64,000 bases of DNA, taken from Oscillospiraceae bacterium. Lineage in GTDB: Bacteria; Bacillota; Clostridia; Oscillospirales; Ruminococcaceae. The translations under genes and the position numbers were made by a program. Shown here piece by piece: positions 50,112 to 58,424 of this stretch. Below the pieces are notes generated by a model that saw only the letters and a list, made by a program, of their open reading frames with translations, was not told the DNA's origin and made no database searches. Each line of letters starts with the position of its first letter. The first letter of the stretch is position 1. The stretch is taken from positions 1 to 64,000 of the forward strand of contig WRMK01000001.1 of the NCBI GenBank assembly GCA_009777155.1, read 5' to 3'.

Positions 50112-50423
50112 ATGATTTTAGTTAACACCGATTTTATCACCGGCAAAAATTTGCATACCATCTCACTCGTAAAGGGCAGCGTTGTGCAATCCAAGCACAT
50201 GGGCAAGGACATTATGGCGGGCTTCAAGACTATGGTTGGCGGCGAAATCAAAGGCTACACCGAGATGATTGACGAGGCGCGGGAGATTGCAACCAAGCGA
50301 ATGATTGGCGAGGCGCAAACCTTAGGCGCGGACGGCATTATAAACGTCCGCTACGCTTCGTCGGCAATCCAGCAGGGCATGGCGGAGCTTTTGGCAGTCG
50401 GTACGGCGGTAAAGTTTATCTAA
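50112..50423 (+). CDS. YbjQ/UPF0145-family protein
   Basis: 103 residues, MILVNTDFITGKNLHTISLVKGSVVQSKHMGKDIMAGFKTMVGGEIKGYTEMI...ADGIINVRYASSAIQQGMAELLAVGTAVKF: the complete YbjQ (DUF74, putative heavy-metal-binding) fold, which forms pentamers. Role unknown. AAAGGAG ribosome site. Confidence 0.9.
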   Translation: MILVNTDFITGKNLHTISLVKGSVVQSKHMGKDIMAGFKTMVGGEIKGYTEMIDEAREIATKRMIGEAQTLGADGIINVRYASSAIQQGMAELLAVGTAVKFI

Positions 50424-50431
50424 ACTTAGAC

Positions 50432-50572
50432 AAAAATAAAAACAACAGCTTACCGAATAGCCGCCCATTCAGTTTCATTTAATTATGAAAAAGATGGGCG
50501 GCTATTAAAACTTTGCTAAAGCAAAGTTTTCTCACGTCAGTGAGGAGAAGGGTAAGCTGTTGTTTTTTGGAG
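50432..50572. repeat. Branched hairpin structure at the edge of the phage block, with two-hairpin repeat copy 2
   Basis: Outer stem AAAACAACAGCTTACC/GGGTAAGCTGTTGTTTT encloses AATAGCCGCCCA/TGGGCGGCTATT, AAAACTTTGC/GCAAAGTTTT and CTCAC/GTGAG. It ends in TTTTTT, so it can terminate ybjQ transcription. The inner pair is the two-hairpin repeat also at 42232-42306 (there in reverse order). Confidence 0.65.
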
Positions 50573-50593
50573 GTATATCGCTATGAAATTGGC

Positions 50594-51532
50594 TTAATCG
50601 TATTCAACCGCAATCATCTGCAAGTTCGTGCCCGCCTTGCCGACCAACCAGAATGTTCGGTCGTCGAGGCTGATGAAATTCTCTTGCGGTACATGCTCTA
50701 AGTTTGTCTGCATGGTGTAAATCATGTCTTGATAATAGAGTCCGTGCGGTTGTTGCAGGTAATACGGCATGATTATATTGCGATTGTCGATATAGCTCAG
50801 GCCGTTGTTTGCGACACCCGCCATTTGAGAATTGAGCGGGGACAATGTCCCGTAGTTGAGGGAAACACTTCCGTAGCGACTGTCACGCTGTCCGTCTTTC
50901 CTGTAAACGACACCGCCGCCCGAAAATATATTTGCTTGATTGGTTAATGGGACGCTCGTCATTCCGCAATACTCGGCATCAGGGGCTTGCTCCGACGTTT
51001 TGATTAGGTCGGTGAATAATAAATTGGCAATGACTTCTTGCGAGTTCGCCCCTTGAAAATGTTTCGTCTGAATGAAAGTATTTGTGCCTTTGCGGGCGAT
51101 TGTAAGATGAATCTGATGGTTCTGCGGATAGGCGTGTTGCAAGGTTGCAATTGCCAGGGTCTGCGGCATCGATTGATAAATCGGCGCGGTCTCGTCATTG
51201 CGGTAACTCTGCAATTGTATCGCGTTTGAACCCGAGGCGGGATTGTAAACTACATACAAGTTATACCCGCCCCCCGGCGACAACAAGCGAATTTGAGTTG
51301 CAATGGACGTGTCAAGCATGTTGGTTGAATTGTAGAGAACATTTTGGTATACCCACGGATTGGTCGCCGTTTGATAAGAGTTGCCGTTTACCGGGCCTCT
51401 GCTGTAGGTTATCGAGAAGCCCAAGGTTTGAAAGTATGATGCAACTTGTGTCATGAAATTCCAGATATAAGCGTTACTGCCGCTGGTATCCGGTTGCATC
51501 GAGTTAATAATTTTTGTGTTTTCTAAAGACAT
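50594..51532 (-). CDS. Putative phage tail-tip/adhesion protein
   Basis: 312 residues, last gene of the structural block. Rich in Gln/Asn/Tyr/Thr with many beta-type stretches (LLSPGGGYNLYVVYNPASGSNAIQLQSY; FSGGGVVYRKDGQRDSRYGSVSLNYG). Its place after the baseplate-like gene suggests a receptor-binding or tail-tip component; there is no sequence motif to prove this. Confidence 0.55.
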   Translation of the reverse strand: MSLENTKIINSMQPDTSGSNAYIWNFMTQVASYFQTLGFSITYSRGPVNGNSYQTATNPWVYQNVLYNSTNMLDTSIATQIRLLSPGGGYNLYVVYNPASGSNAIQLQSYRNDETAPIYQSMPQTLAIATLQHAYPQNHQIHLTIARKGTNTFIQTKHFQGANSQEVIANLLFTDLIKTSEQAPDAEYCGMTSVPLTNQANIFSGGGVVYRKDGQRDSRYGSVSLNYGTLSPLNSQMAGVANNGLSYIDNRNIIMPYYLQQPHGLYYQDMIYTMQTNLEHVPQENFISLDDRTFWLVGKAGTNLQMIAVEYD

Positions 51533-51783
51533 TAGTGTAAACCTCCTGCATGATTTAATATAGTGACAATATCTTGCGGCAGTTTTATTTCAATCAGCTC
51601 GCCGTCAACGGTCAGTATGCGTGTTTCGATTTCGTGTGTGAATAATTCCATGGAATCAAATATCTCGATTAGCGGGTGATAATCGCCGCCGCTGTTCATC
51701 GCCGAAACTATGATTCCGTTAATCATTAGGCCGATAATTAAGCCGTCGCACTGGCCCCTCATGTAATCGCTCGTCATTCCCAT
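51532..51783 (-). CDS. Small phage-cluster protein of unknown function
   Basis: 83 residues. Contains a hydrophobic stretch (CDGLIIGLMINGIIVSAM) and an acidic C-terminal half (EIFDSMELFTHEIETRILTVDGELIEIKLP). It overlaps the ends of both neighbours. No family recognised. Confidence 0.55.
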   Translation of the reverse strand: MGMTSDYMRGQCDGLIIGLMINGIIVSAMNSGGDYHPLIEIFDSMELFTHEIETRILTVDGELIEIKLPQDIVTILNHAGGLH

Positions 51784-52940
51784 ATCACCTTCCTGCTCTT
51801 TCCCTCCCCGTCAACCGAAGTAATCCTGCCCGAAGTGTCGCGGGGAGTTGTAAAGTTAAATGTTCTTGCACCGATTTTCACATCGAAGCCGGTCGGCCTG
51901 ATGTATAACTCGTCGAAGCCCCTGTAATCCCCCTCCGACCCGGGCAACCCGCCCGCAGTGTCAATATCGTCAAGAGGGTTCTTGGACTTTGCCGTGAGTG
52001 TAGCGCGGAGCCCGCCGTCGTAATGCAACGTGTACTCACTTATGACGGTCGAGAAAAACCCGAATTGGAAATCGTCTTGTATCCATATCCCGTCGCCCGC
52101 CTCCAGGTACGGCAGACCCTGCATTTTCATGGTAAGCCCGAAATAGGAGTAGTTGTCCCACTCGTCCAAGACCCGCCGCGCAATCGCCTCGCTCCCGAAC
52201 GGGTTGAATTGGCGGCAGGTCTCTTTTGCAGTGCCGTCGCCCGCCCCCATTATTTCACCGTTCACAACGTATTCGATTCTCCGTATTCTGTTAATATCGG
52301 GCTTGAGAGATAGGTTGAATATTTGGTAACTTTCGATGGTGAAAAAGGCGCGTTCAAACTTTTTGAGTTGCAAAATACCGTAGCGGTCGAACCTTGCGAC
52401 GCCGCCGTTTAAGCCCGCGATATAGCCGATTAATTCGCGGACGGTTGCGTTGCCGTGGATGTTTTCGATTGTGTCGGGTTTTGGGTAGAAGCCTACGTGG
52501 AGGTCATACTCCGAAGCAATGTTTGAAAGCAAAGTCGCCGCGGTGCAAGGAAACGAAATATTCCGCGGCTTGTAACGGACATCAAGGCGCGACATGTAAT
52601 CATGGCAAGTGATAGTCTGGCGGTTGCGTTGCCTGCTTCGCCTTGATATAAAAAATTCCCCGAGCATGCACGGCTCGGAAAGTACGCCGTTTTCCTCAAA
52701 CATAATGTACGGGCGCACTCGCGAGGTCAGCGATATACTGTGATTGCCCCAAAGCTCAAAACTGAACCGCCTTGAGCACGCCGTCCCGAAATTCATATCC
52801 TCGGGGTGAACCACATCGTTTAATTCAAACGATATAATTTCTGCGTTGGTGTATGCGCGCGGGCCGACTTCGATTTCGCACCGTACTATGCGGCCGCGCT
52901 TTCGTGCCATATCCATAAATTCTTGTGAAACATCAAACAT
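51774..52940 (-). CDS. Phage tail/baseplate hub-like protein
   Basis: 388 residues. The pattern GRIVRCEIEVGPRAYTNAEIISFELNDVVHPEDMNFGTA (first beta domain), SRRSRQRNRQTITCHDYMSRLDVRY and LLSNIASEYDLHVGFYPKPDTIENIHGNATVRELIGYIAGLNGGVARFDRYGILQL resembles the hub proteins (XkdQ/gp27-like) that cap the tail tube. Assigned by pattern and gene order. Confidence 0.65.
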   Translation of the reverse strand: MFDVSQEFMDMARKRGRIVRCEIEVGPRAYTNAEIISFELNDVVHPEDMNFGTACSRRFSFELWGNHSISLTSRVRPYIMFEENGVLSEPCMLGEFFISRRSRQRNRQTITCHDYMSRLDVRYKPRNISFPCTAATLLSNIASEYDLHVGFYPKPDTIENIHGNATVRELIGYIAGLNGGVARFDRYGILQLKKFERAFFTIESYQIFNLSLKPDINRIRRIEYVVNGEIMGAGDGTAKETCRQFNPFGSEAIARRVLDEWDNYSYFGLTMKMQGLPYLEAGDGIWIQDDFQFGFFSTVISEYTLHYDGGLRATLTAKSKNPLDDIDTAGGLPGSEGDYRGFDELYIRPTGFDVKIGARTFNFTTPRDTSGRITSVDGEGKSRKVIWE

Positions 52941-52957
52941 TTTTAGTCCTTTCTTAT

Positions 52958-53305
52958 CTAAAGCTCCTCTAAAACTAACTTAAAAGCTTTATAATAGGTG
53001 ATACCGTCCAAAACATAATTAGTTTCGGCGACTTGTTCTTTCAAGAAAAAATTTGCAGTTGTAAGCTCGGTCATCGGGCTGTCAAAAGTTACCGAAATAT
53101 ATGGATTGTTTGCAAAAGAAAAGATATAATATAACTGCTCGGAATCGAGCCCGCCGAGGTGCAAAGTCAGCAGATGTTTTCTGTTAATAAAGTCAATTAA
53201 CATATCTCCGCGCGAGTTATAATCTGTGCGGGTATTGCGTGCCGCGCGTTTTACCGTGCAGGATAAAATGCCGGGTATCGGTTGGTGGTTGAAGTATACA
53301 TTCAT
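52958..53305 (-). CDS. Phage tail protein (DUF6711-like, tentative)
   Basis: 115 residues from MNVYFNHQPIPGILSCTVKRAARNTRTDYNSRGDMLIDFINRKHLLTLHLGGLDSEQLYYIF..., mixed beta protein located between the tape measure and hub genes, where distal-tail-type proteins sit. AGGAGGG supports this start over the track start, whose 13 extra residues overlap the tape-measure end. Confidence 0.6.
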   Translation of the reverse strand: MNVYFNHQPIPGILSCTVKRAARNTRTDYNSRGDMLIDFINRKHLLTLHLGGLDSEQLYYIFSFANNPYISVTFDSPMTELTTANFFLKEQVAETNYVLDGITYYKAFKLVLEEL

Positions 53306-53319
53306 CTGAGCTACCCTCC

Positions 53320-54033
53320 TTATTTTAACGGTCTTGCTCCCCATTGTCGGTGAAGATTGTTCATAGTTTCGGCAATAATTTGCGTAAATTCATACTCGCC
53401 GATTCTAAGAGAAACTTCAACGGGGCGTTGTGCGAAGTCGTCGCCGCCTGCTGAATTTTCATCATTTTTCACGATAATGGGTTGAATTGCACCGATTGAA
53501 TTAATGCCTCCCGCGTTCTTTAAAGCGGCGTTTTCGGAAGCGGTCAGCACTGCCTCGCCCTTGTGCAAAAGTGCGGGGAAATCGTCGTACGGAATGTAAT
53601 TTGTACCGCTCGCAAACGACGGTATATCCCCGAACGAAAAGGGATTCGCGCCGTTTGAATTAGACACGGAAGCCGCCGCCGATTTTGCCGATGACGACGA
53701 GGCTTTTCCGAGAAGTTCGCCGAGATTTGCACCCCCCGCACTTGAAATTTTTGTCAGTTCCTGCGTTATTGGCGTGAGTACACTGAGCAAAGGTGCGGCG
53801 AAATTTTTCAAGTTTACAAACGCCGCCCCAAGGCGGGTTAGAGCGTTTTCGGCTTGGGTTACACTGCCGGCGAAAATCTCACTTAGCATCTGCCCGAAAG
53901 TCTGCGCCGTGCTGCTTGCCAAGTTCTTGATATTTGCCGAGCCTTTTTCAAGCAACAAACCGGCGCGAAGCACGTCGTCTTCTACGTTTGAGCTGTCTAC
54001 CCGAACCTCATATACAATACTGCCATCTGCCAT
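53320..54033 (-). CDS. Very short tape-measure-like tail protein
   Basis: 237 residues from MADGSIVYEVRVDSS. The N-terminus resembles the start of tape measures (VEDDVLRAGLLLEKGSANIKN), the middle is helical and Ala/Ser-rich, and the end has the characteristic SFASGTNYIPYDDFPALLHKGEAVLTASE. Known tape measures usually have 600-2000 residues and set tail length; this one would specify a tail of only about 35 nm at 1.5 angstroms per residue, or is an internally deleted copy. GGAGG supports the start at 54033. Confidence 0.7.
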   Translation of the reverse strand: MADGSIVYEVRVDSSNVEDDVLRAGLLLEKGSANIKNLASSTAQTFGQMLSEIFAGSVTQAENALTRLGAAFVNLKNFAAPLLSVLTPITQELTKISSAGGANLGELLGKASSSSAKSAAASVSNSNGANPFSFGDIPSFASGTNYIPYDDFPALLHKGEAVLTASENAALKNAGGINSIGAIQPIIVKNDENSAGGDDFAQRPVEVSLRIGEYEFTQIIAETMNNLHRQWGARPLK

Positions 54034-54099
54034 TTTTTCCTCCTTACTTGACACTCTCCGAAAATATTTTTTGTAATTTTCGGAGAGCGTCTTTCTAAC

Positions 54100-54696
54100 T
54101 TAACTTGCTAACTTTTCAAACAATTTTTCCAATTGTTTTTGGTAATTTTCGGGCGTGGAAACATCGTTGTCAAGCGAGTAAGTCCGCTTTAAGGCGTAGA
54201 TTTTTTCTGCATCTTCCGCACTTAGGTTTGCGGGAATTTCCATAGCGCGAATTTTCATCACGTTATAAATTGCAGTGCCTTCGGGGAGCGCGGAAATCAA
54301 CGCGCAAAATTCGCTCCATTGCAGTTCATCTTTGTGCAAATTTATACCGTATGCTTGTAAAAATCCGCCGTAAATTAACCCGGCGTCTTTCTCAAGCGAG
54401 AGAACCTGTAAAACCCGTTCACCGCTTGCTTTTTCGCAGTTGCCTTTCGGATTTAACGCCTCGAATATTTTGTCTAAAAGTGCGATTTTTTCAGGTTGTT
54501 TTAGTCGGTTTGCGCGGTAAAAAGAAAACCGTTTCAGCAACAAAAAAAGTGCGGTGTTTATGCGGGCGGCCTCGGAAATTGCGGGGTCTTTCAAAAGCAG
54601 TGATGATTTTATTACGTTTTTGAAAGTTGGATTTGCGGTGTAGGTATTTTTGTTGAAGGGGATAGGTTCTTGGGTTTGTATTCCTAATCTAAACAT
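54100..54696 (-). CDS. Bacteriophage Gp15-family protein
   Basis: 198 residues. MFRLGIQTQEPIPFNKNTYTANPTFKNVIKSSLLLKD and the mid-region GLIYGGFLQAYGINLHKDELQWSEFCALISALPEGTAIYNVMKIRAMEIP match the Gp15 family of siphophages of Gram-positives (Listeria A118), encoded just before the tape measure and probably part of the tail-assembly chaperone set. Confidence 0.8.
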   Translation of the reverse strand: MFRLGIQTQEPIPFNKNTYTANPTFKNVIKSSLLLKDPAISEAARINTALFLLLKRFSFYRANRLKQPEKIALLDKIFEALNPKGNCEKASGERVLQVLSLEKDAGLIYGGFLQAYGINLHKDELQWSEFCALISALPEGTAIYNVMKIRAMEIPANLSAEDAEKIYALKRTYSLDNDVSTPENYQKQLEKLFEKLAS

Positions 54697-55015
54697 ACTT
54701 TTTCACTCCCCGTTTATCCTCGTATTTCCTTTGTTTAACCGCCATCGGGAGGAGTTTGCGTGTGATAATATGTCTAATTATTTTCATAGTTTTTTCGGGA
54801 TTATTTTTACAATCAAGTAGTAATTTTTCTGTAATTTCTTCGCCGAAAATTTCCATAAACATATCAATCACATCAAGCCCCAGTTCATGAGTTTCACCCG
54901 CTTGAAAAAGCCTTGTGTGAAGCTTTTCAAGTGCGGTTTTTGCCTGCTGCCCGCTTATTTCGACACTGATTTTTTCGCCGCCTGTTTTAAGGCGAATTTT
55001 TCTAATTTTAGACAT
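54689..55015 (-). CDS. Tail assembly chaperone-like protein
   Basis: 108 residues, charged and helical (QQAKTALEKLHTRLFQAGETHELGLDVIDMFMEIFGEEITEKLLLDCKNNPEKTMKIIRH). It lies between tail tube and Gp15 genes, the usual place of the gpG/gpGT-type chaperone; overlaps Gp15 by 8 bp. Assigned mainly by position. Confidence 0.6.
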   Translation of the reverse strand: MSKIRKIRLKTGGEKISVEISGQQAKTALEKLHTRLFQAGETHELGLDVIDMFMEIFGEEITEKLLLDCKNNPEKTMKIIRHIITRKLLPMAVKQRKYEDKRGVKKYV

Positions 55016-55018
55016 AGT

Positions 55019-55450
55019 TTACACACTTGCGACTTCGGGTTTTCCCGCGCCTTTTAATTCAAGTGTAACACCATTTGGCTCGTTTGCATCGCCGCCGATT
55101 TCCTGAATTTTTGTCATCGTAACATTCCAAGTTACAACTTTTTCGCCCTTTGAAATTCGCAGTTTTGTCTTCCTTGCATCGCCCACACCGTAAAGCACAA
55201 CATTAGAAAAAATGTAGTTAATTACGGGGTCGTCATTGATGTAATCGCCCCTGAAAGTGACGGTGAAATTTAAGCCGGTAACTTCACTTGAAGAAAAGCC
55301 GCTGTCGCTCAAGTAACTCGCGGTGTAAACGTTCTCCCCGAGCGACTGCGTGACGCTTTTGAAGGCGTTTCCGAGGCTTTTCCAATTGCGTGTTTCTGCG
55401 TTTGGCGTGATGTCAAGTTCCGCAGTTATTTGGTTGTTTAATTCTAACAT
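55019..55450 (-). CDS. Major tail (tube) protein
   Basis: 143 residues. MLELNNQITAELDITPNAETRNWKSLGNAFKSVTQSLGENVYTASYLSDSGFSSSEVTGLNFTVTFRGDY, a beta-rich pattern common in siphophage tail tube proteins of Firmicutes (small class without Ig domain). It follows the tail-completion gene, the expected order. Confidence 0.78.
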   Translation of the reverse strand: MLELNNQITAELDITPNAETRNWKSLGNAFKSVTQSLGENVYTASYLSDSGFSSSEVTGLNFTVTFRGDYINDDPVINYIFSNVVLYGVGDARKTKLRISKGEKVVTWNVTMTKIQEIGGDANEPNGVTLELKGAGKPEVASV

Positions 55451-55483
55451 TTTTATAGTCCTTTCTGTGAAAATTATTTTGCA

Positions 55484-55867
55484 TTATTTTGATAAATAAT
55501 CAATATTAAAGATTAGGCTGTAGAAATAATCCGCGCCTTTTCTTTGGACAAATTCGGGGCCTGTACCCATGCTTATTCCCGAAACTGCTGTGTGAATTTC
55601 GCGGTTTTTTGCATTTTTTCTTACGGTGTCGGCAAGGGAAAAAGCCGTTTCCATAGCGGTTTTGTGGGTTTTGTTTTTTACAACAAGTAACACCGCCATT
55701 CGCTGAAAAACACTGCCGTCTAAATAAACCGATTTCGCGTAACCGGGTGCAATTTCCGCGCTAATTCCTTCCTCGGAAATGCTGCCGATTGTTATATCGG
55801 CAAAGGGCCGTGAACCCTCATTTAGACACTCGATAACTGCCGTAAGAATTTGAATTTCTAATGTCAT
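55484..55867 (-). CDS. Minor capsid / tail-terminator-like protein
   Basis: 127 residues with alpha/beta pattern (QILTAVIECLNEGSRPFADITIGSISEEGISAEIAPGYAKSVYLDGSVFQRMAVLLVVKNK). Matches by position and length the minor capsid protein 3 / tail completion proteins of this phage group. Confidence 0.62.
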   Translation of the reverse strand: MTLEIQILTAVIECLNEGSRPFADITIGSISEEGISAEIAPGYAKSVYLDGSVFQRMAVLLVVKNKTHKTAMETAFSLADTVRKNAKNREIHTAVSGISMGTGPEFVQRKGADYFYSLIFNIDYLSK

Positions 55868-55869
55868 TT

Positions 55870-56226
55870 TTACTGTTCCCCTTTCAAACTAAGCAGTGAT
55901 GAAACGAATTTTGCCTTTGCAACTTGCCGCCATTTTTCCGCATAAATCGCGGCCGTTTTATGCGCCCAAAGCTTGGATGCAAGCGGGTTTACGCTTGTAT
56001 CTGCTTCTCCGATATAATAGGCGTAACGCGCATGTTTTGTGTTCCAAACTAACTTTCCGGTTTGCAAATCGCTTGCGTTAAAACTTGACATTAAAGTTTC
56101 GCCGGTGTCAACTTTACAAAACTTATTGCAATCTTCAAGTGCGGTACTTGACAATTCAAGTTGCGCTTGAATAGCGGCAGAGACAATGTTTTCTCCATGT
56201 TTCATCATGCTCATAAAAACACTCAC
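55870..56226 (-). CDS. Minor capsid protein (head-tail joining, gp10-like)
   Basis: 118 residues, helical N-terminus (GENIVSAAIQAQLELSSTALEDCNKFCKVDTGETLMSSFNASDLQTGKLVWNTKHARYAYYIGEADTSVNP). The 'VDTGxL..SF...G.l.W...YA.Y.ey.' pattern is typical of the minor capsid 2 / HK97 gp10-like family. Confidence 0.7.
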   Translation of the reverse strand: MSVFMSMMKHGENIVSAAIQAQLELSSTALEDCNKFCKVDTGETLMSSFNASDLQTGKLVWNTKHARYAYYIGEADTSVNPLASKLWAHKTAAIYAEKWRQVAKAKFVSSLLSLKGEQ

Positions 56227-56582
56227 TATATCACCTCGACTTTATAGTGATGAATTTTATCGCCCGCCATCACACTTTTCACCCCGTCGATTTTGTAAGT
56301 TTCGCCGCAAAAAGTTACTGTTTGGTTTGTATTAAATTGCAGTTTGTCAATGCCAAAATCGCCGTCTGCACTTGAATTTACACAGTCAAAATAAAACCGT
56401 GCGCCCTTTGAACGAACATCGCCGGATTTAGTTTGACGTGCCTTTTCATCCCGCTCAAAACGGACATTAAAAAGTGTAATTTCCTCGTAGTCACCGTCCG
56501 CGAAAATGCCTGATTTCATCGGGGTTTTCAGCGTTATGGTGTGCGGCAGCAATGCCCTTGGAATCGGTTGTGATAAGTTCAT
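56226..56582 (-). CDS. Minor capsid / head-closure protein
   Basis: 118 residues, beta-rich: LLPHTITLKTPMKSGIFADGDYEEITLFNVRFERDEKARQTKSGDVRSKGARFYFDCVNS. Fits the minor capsid protein 1/head-closure family; its stop overlaps the ATG of the next gene. Confidence 0.65.
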   Translation of the reverse strand: MNLSQPIPRALLPHTITLKTPMKSGIFADGDYEEITLFNVRFERDEKARQTKSGDVRSKGARFYFDCVNSSADGDFGIDKLQFNTNQTVTFCGETYKIDGVKSVMAGDKIHHYKVEVI

Positions 56583-56643
56583 GTAAATTTTTCACCTTTT
56601 CCTTTCAAAATATAAGTTTCTTCGATTTTTGCGGTATTTTTTT

Positions 56644-57006
56644 CTAATTTTTGACCTCCGTGCCCGCATAAACCAAGCCCGATAATTTCAAAATAGCCGC
56701 CGCCGCAGGTGCTAAATCGTTTGTCACGCCGTTGTTTTTGCTCTCGTATGAAAAATCGCCGATTTTCACTTTGTGGTCGAGTTGAACCTCGTTAAAACCG
56801 TTGATAATGTAGCTTTCGGCTTGTTCGCAAATCGCGGTTTTTACGTGAGATTGCGCCGTCGGGTGCAGGCTACAGAGCGCGTCGCATTTCCCACCGGTAA
56901 AGAGGTTAATAACCCGTTCGGCTTTTTCAAGAGCCCGCCCGACCTCATCAGGCGAATTACCGCAATTAAACCCCATTTCGGTATAAAAATTAATGTCTAC
57001 TATCAT
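56644..57006 (-). CDS. Head-tail connector-like protein
   Basis: 120 residues, helical (EVGRALEKAERVINLFTGGKCDALCSLHPTAQSHVKTAICEQAESYIINGF), like gp6/gp15-type connectors that follow the capsid gene. Contains three Cys. Assigned by pattern and position. Confidence 0.62.
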   Translation of the reverse strand: MIVDINFYTEMGFNCGNSPDEVGRALEKAERVINLFTGGKCDALCSLHPTAQSHVKTAICEQAESYIINGFNEVQLDHKVKIGDFSYESKNNGVTNDLAPAAAAILKLSGLVYAGTEVKN

Positions 57007-57056
57007 GTTAATTCCTTTCCGGTTCGTCGGGCGGGATTTTCTAATTTTTTACCCCT

Positions 57057-57106
57057 GCACCAAACAATAGACATTTTTGCTTGTCTACTGTTTGGTGCAG
57101 GGGTAA
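57057..57106. repeat. 22-bp hairpin downstream of the capsid gene
   Basis: CCCCTGCACCAAACAATAGACA pairs with TGTCTACTGTTTGGTGCAGGGG (one G-U), loop TTTTTGCT. No T-tract on the minus strand, so more likely an mRNA-processing or stability hairpin protecting the abundant capsid message. Confidence 0.55.
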
Positions 57107-57134
57107 CACCCGCCCCGAACCGCAAAATTGCTAT

Positions 57135-58025
57135 TTATTTTGTTGAAACTGCGACTACATTTTGCTTATTTTTTGGTAAAAATAAGTCGTGGTATTTTCT
57201 GTAATCAACGTCCCACGCATCGGCGAATTGGTTGTTTTCCGGTGCGATAATTTTCACGTTATCGGTCTTGGAAACTGCAATCGGCGCGCTTTTCGGGCAG
57301 ATAATCCAGTTAATATCTTTTGCAGTTGCAGTCGGCACAAAACCGCCTTCGTCGCCGCTTCTGAAGGTGTACGCGGTCTTCATTCTCGCACTCGGAACGG
57401 GAATTATGCAGGCGCCGTTGAGGTACTTGACTTCAAAGTCAAGTTCACCTTGTTTGAAATTGCCGACTTCGATAGTTTTCAGAATTTCGTCGGAGGAAAG
57501 CAAGGTGTCATAAACCGGCCTTGACATTATAACTATCAGCTCGCCCTCGCCGCCGATTATATCACTTACCTCGCCAAGTTGCGCCGATAATTCCGAAAGA
57601 ATATCGCCCGAATCGGGAGTGTAAGTGCTTTCAATTTCCGCCAAAGATGCTAATTTTGAGTACCTGTAAGCGTCAATTTCCGGTATCACTTTTGTGCGTT
57701 GAAATTCCTCCGCGACATTGGCCGCAGATAGTGCGAATGCGGTTTCATCGACGTCAACTGCGTCTAATCTGAAACGTCTTCCGCGGTCCTGACTCATCTT
57801 GTAAGTTTCGTAACTAAAGGTAATCGCGCCGGTTGAATAACCAGTGTCGCGGTCATAATCGGCGAGGCCTTGTGTGGAAATGAGCGGCATTTTTATCTCC
57901 TTGCCGCCGTTATAAATCACCTGTCCCGCGTTTTCTTCCATCCAACCGGAAGTCGAGCTTTCTAAAATTTGTTTGTCAAGTTCCTTCTGAAAAACACTTG
58001 CGTATTCTACTGTATTGATTGCCAT
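57135..58025 (-). CDS. Major capsid protein
   Basis: 296 residues: MAINTVEYASVFQKELDKQILESSTSGWMEENAGQVIYNGGKEIKMPLISTQGLADYDRDTGYSTGAITFSYETYKMSQDRGRRFRLDAVDVDETAFALSAANVAEEFQRTKVIPEIDAYRYSKLASL. The opening helix, E-loop-like region and 'DxxDxxEtaf...f.r..viPeiDayr' match the HK97-fold capsid proteins of Firmicutes phages. No maturation protease gene accompanies it. Confidence 0.88.
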   Translation of the reverse strand: MAINTVEYASVFQKELDKQILESSTSGWMEENAGQVIYNGGKEIKMPLISTQGLADYDRDTGYSTGAITFSYETYKMSQDRGRRFRLDAVDVDETAFALSAANVAEEFQRTKVIPEIDAYRYSKLASLAEIESTYTPDSGDILSELSAQLGEVSDIIGGEGELIVIMSRPVYDTLLSSDEILKTIEVGNFKQGELDFEVKYLNGACIIPVPSARMKTAYTFRSGDEGGFVPTATAKDINWIICPKSAPIAVSKTDNVKIIAPENNQFADAWDVDYRKYHDLFLPKNKQNVVAVSTK

Positions 58026-58100
58026 AATTATTTTTCCTTTCTGTTAATTTCCCGTTATTTTCGGGAAATATTTTTTGTTTAGTGACACTTTTTTATTGCA

Positions 58101-58424
58101 TCACCTGCGTTTTTTGAACGCCTCGCGGACGTCACTGTACTTGTCTTCGCAAGACTCCGTCTTGACCGAAAACTCCGGCAAAACCGACCTCGCCAGAAGC
58201 AATTCTTCGGTTTTTGCGCGGAGCGCAAGGTTGTCTGAAATTAATTCGGCGTTGTCTTTTGTGAGCATGTCAATCCGCGCTTGCTGCGCGGATATTTCCG
58301 CTTTTAATGCGTCTAATTCAAGACACTCCTCGCAAGATTTCGGCGATAATTCCGGCGTCTCAATTAAATCCGATTCGACATTTTCGTCTTCAAAAAATTG
58401 CATTTCTTCATTCAAATTTCTCAC
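58101..58424 (-). CDS. Coiled-coil scaffold-like protein
   Basis: 107 residues, acidic with a strong coiled coil (LDALKAEISAQQARIDMLTKDNAELISDNLALRAKTEELL) and a basic end (REAFKKRR). Position between portal and capsid is that of scaffolding proteins. It overlaps the portal gene end by 17 bp. Confidence 0.62.
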   Translation of the reverse strand: MRNLNEEMQFFEDENVESDLIETPELSPKSCEECLELDALKAEISAQQARIDMLTKDNAELISDNLALRAKTEELLLARSVLPEFSVKTESCEDKYSDVREAFKKRR

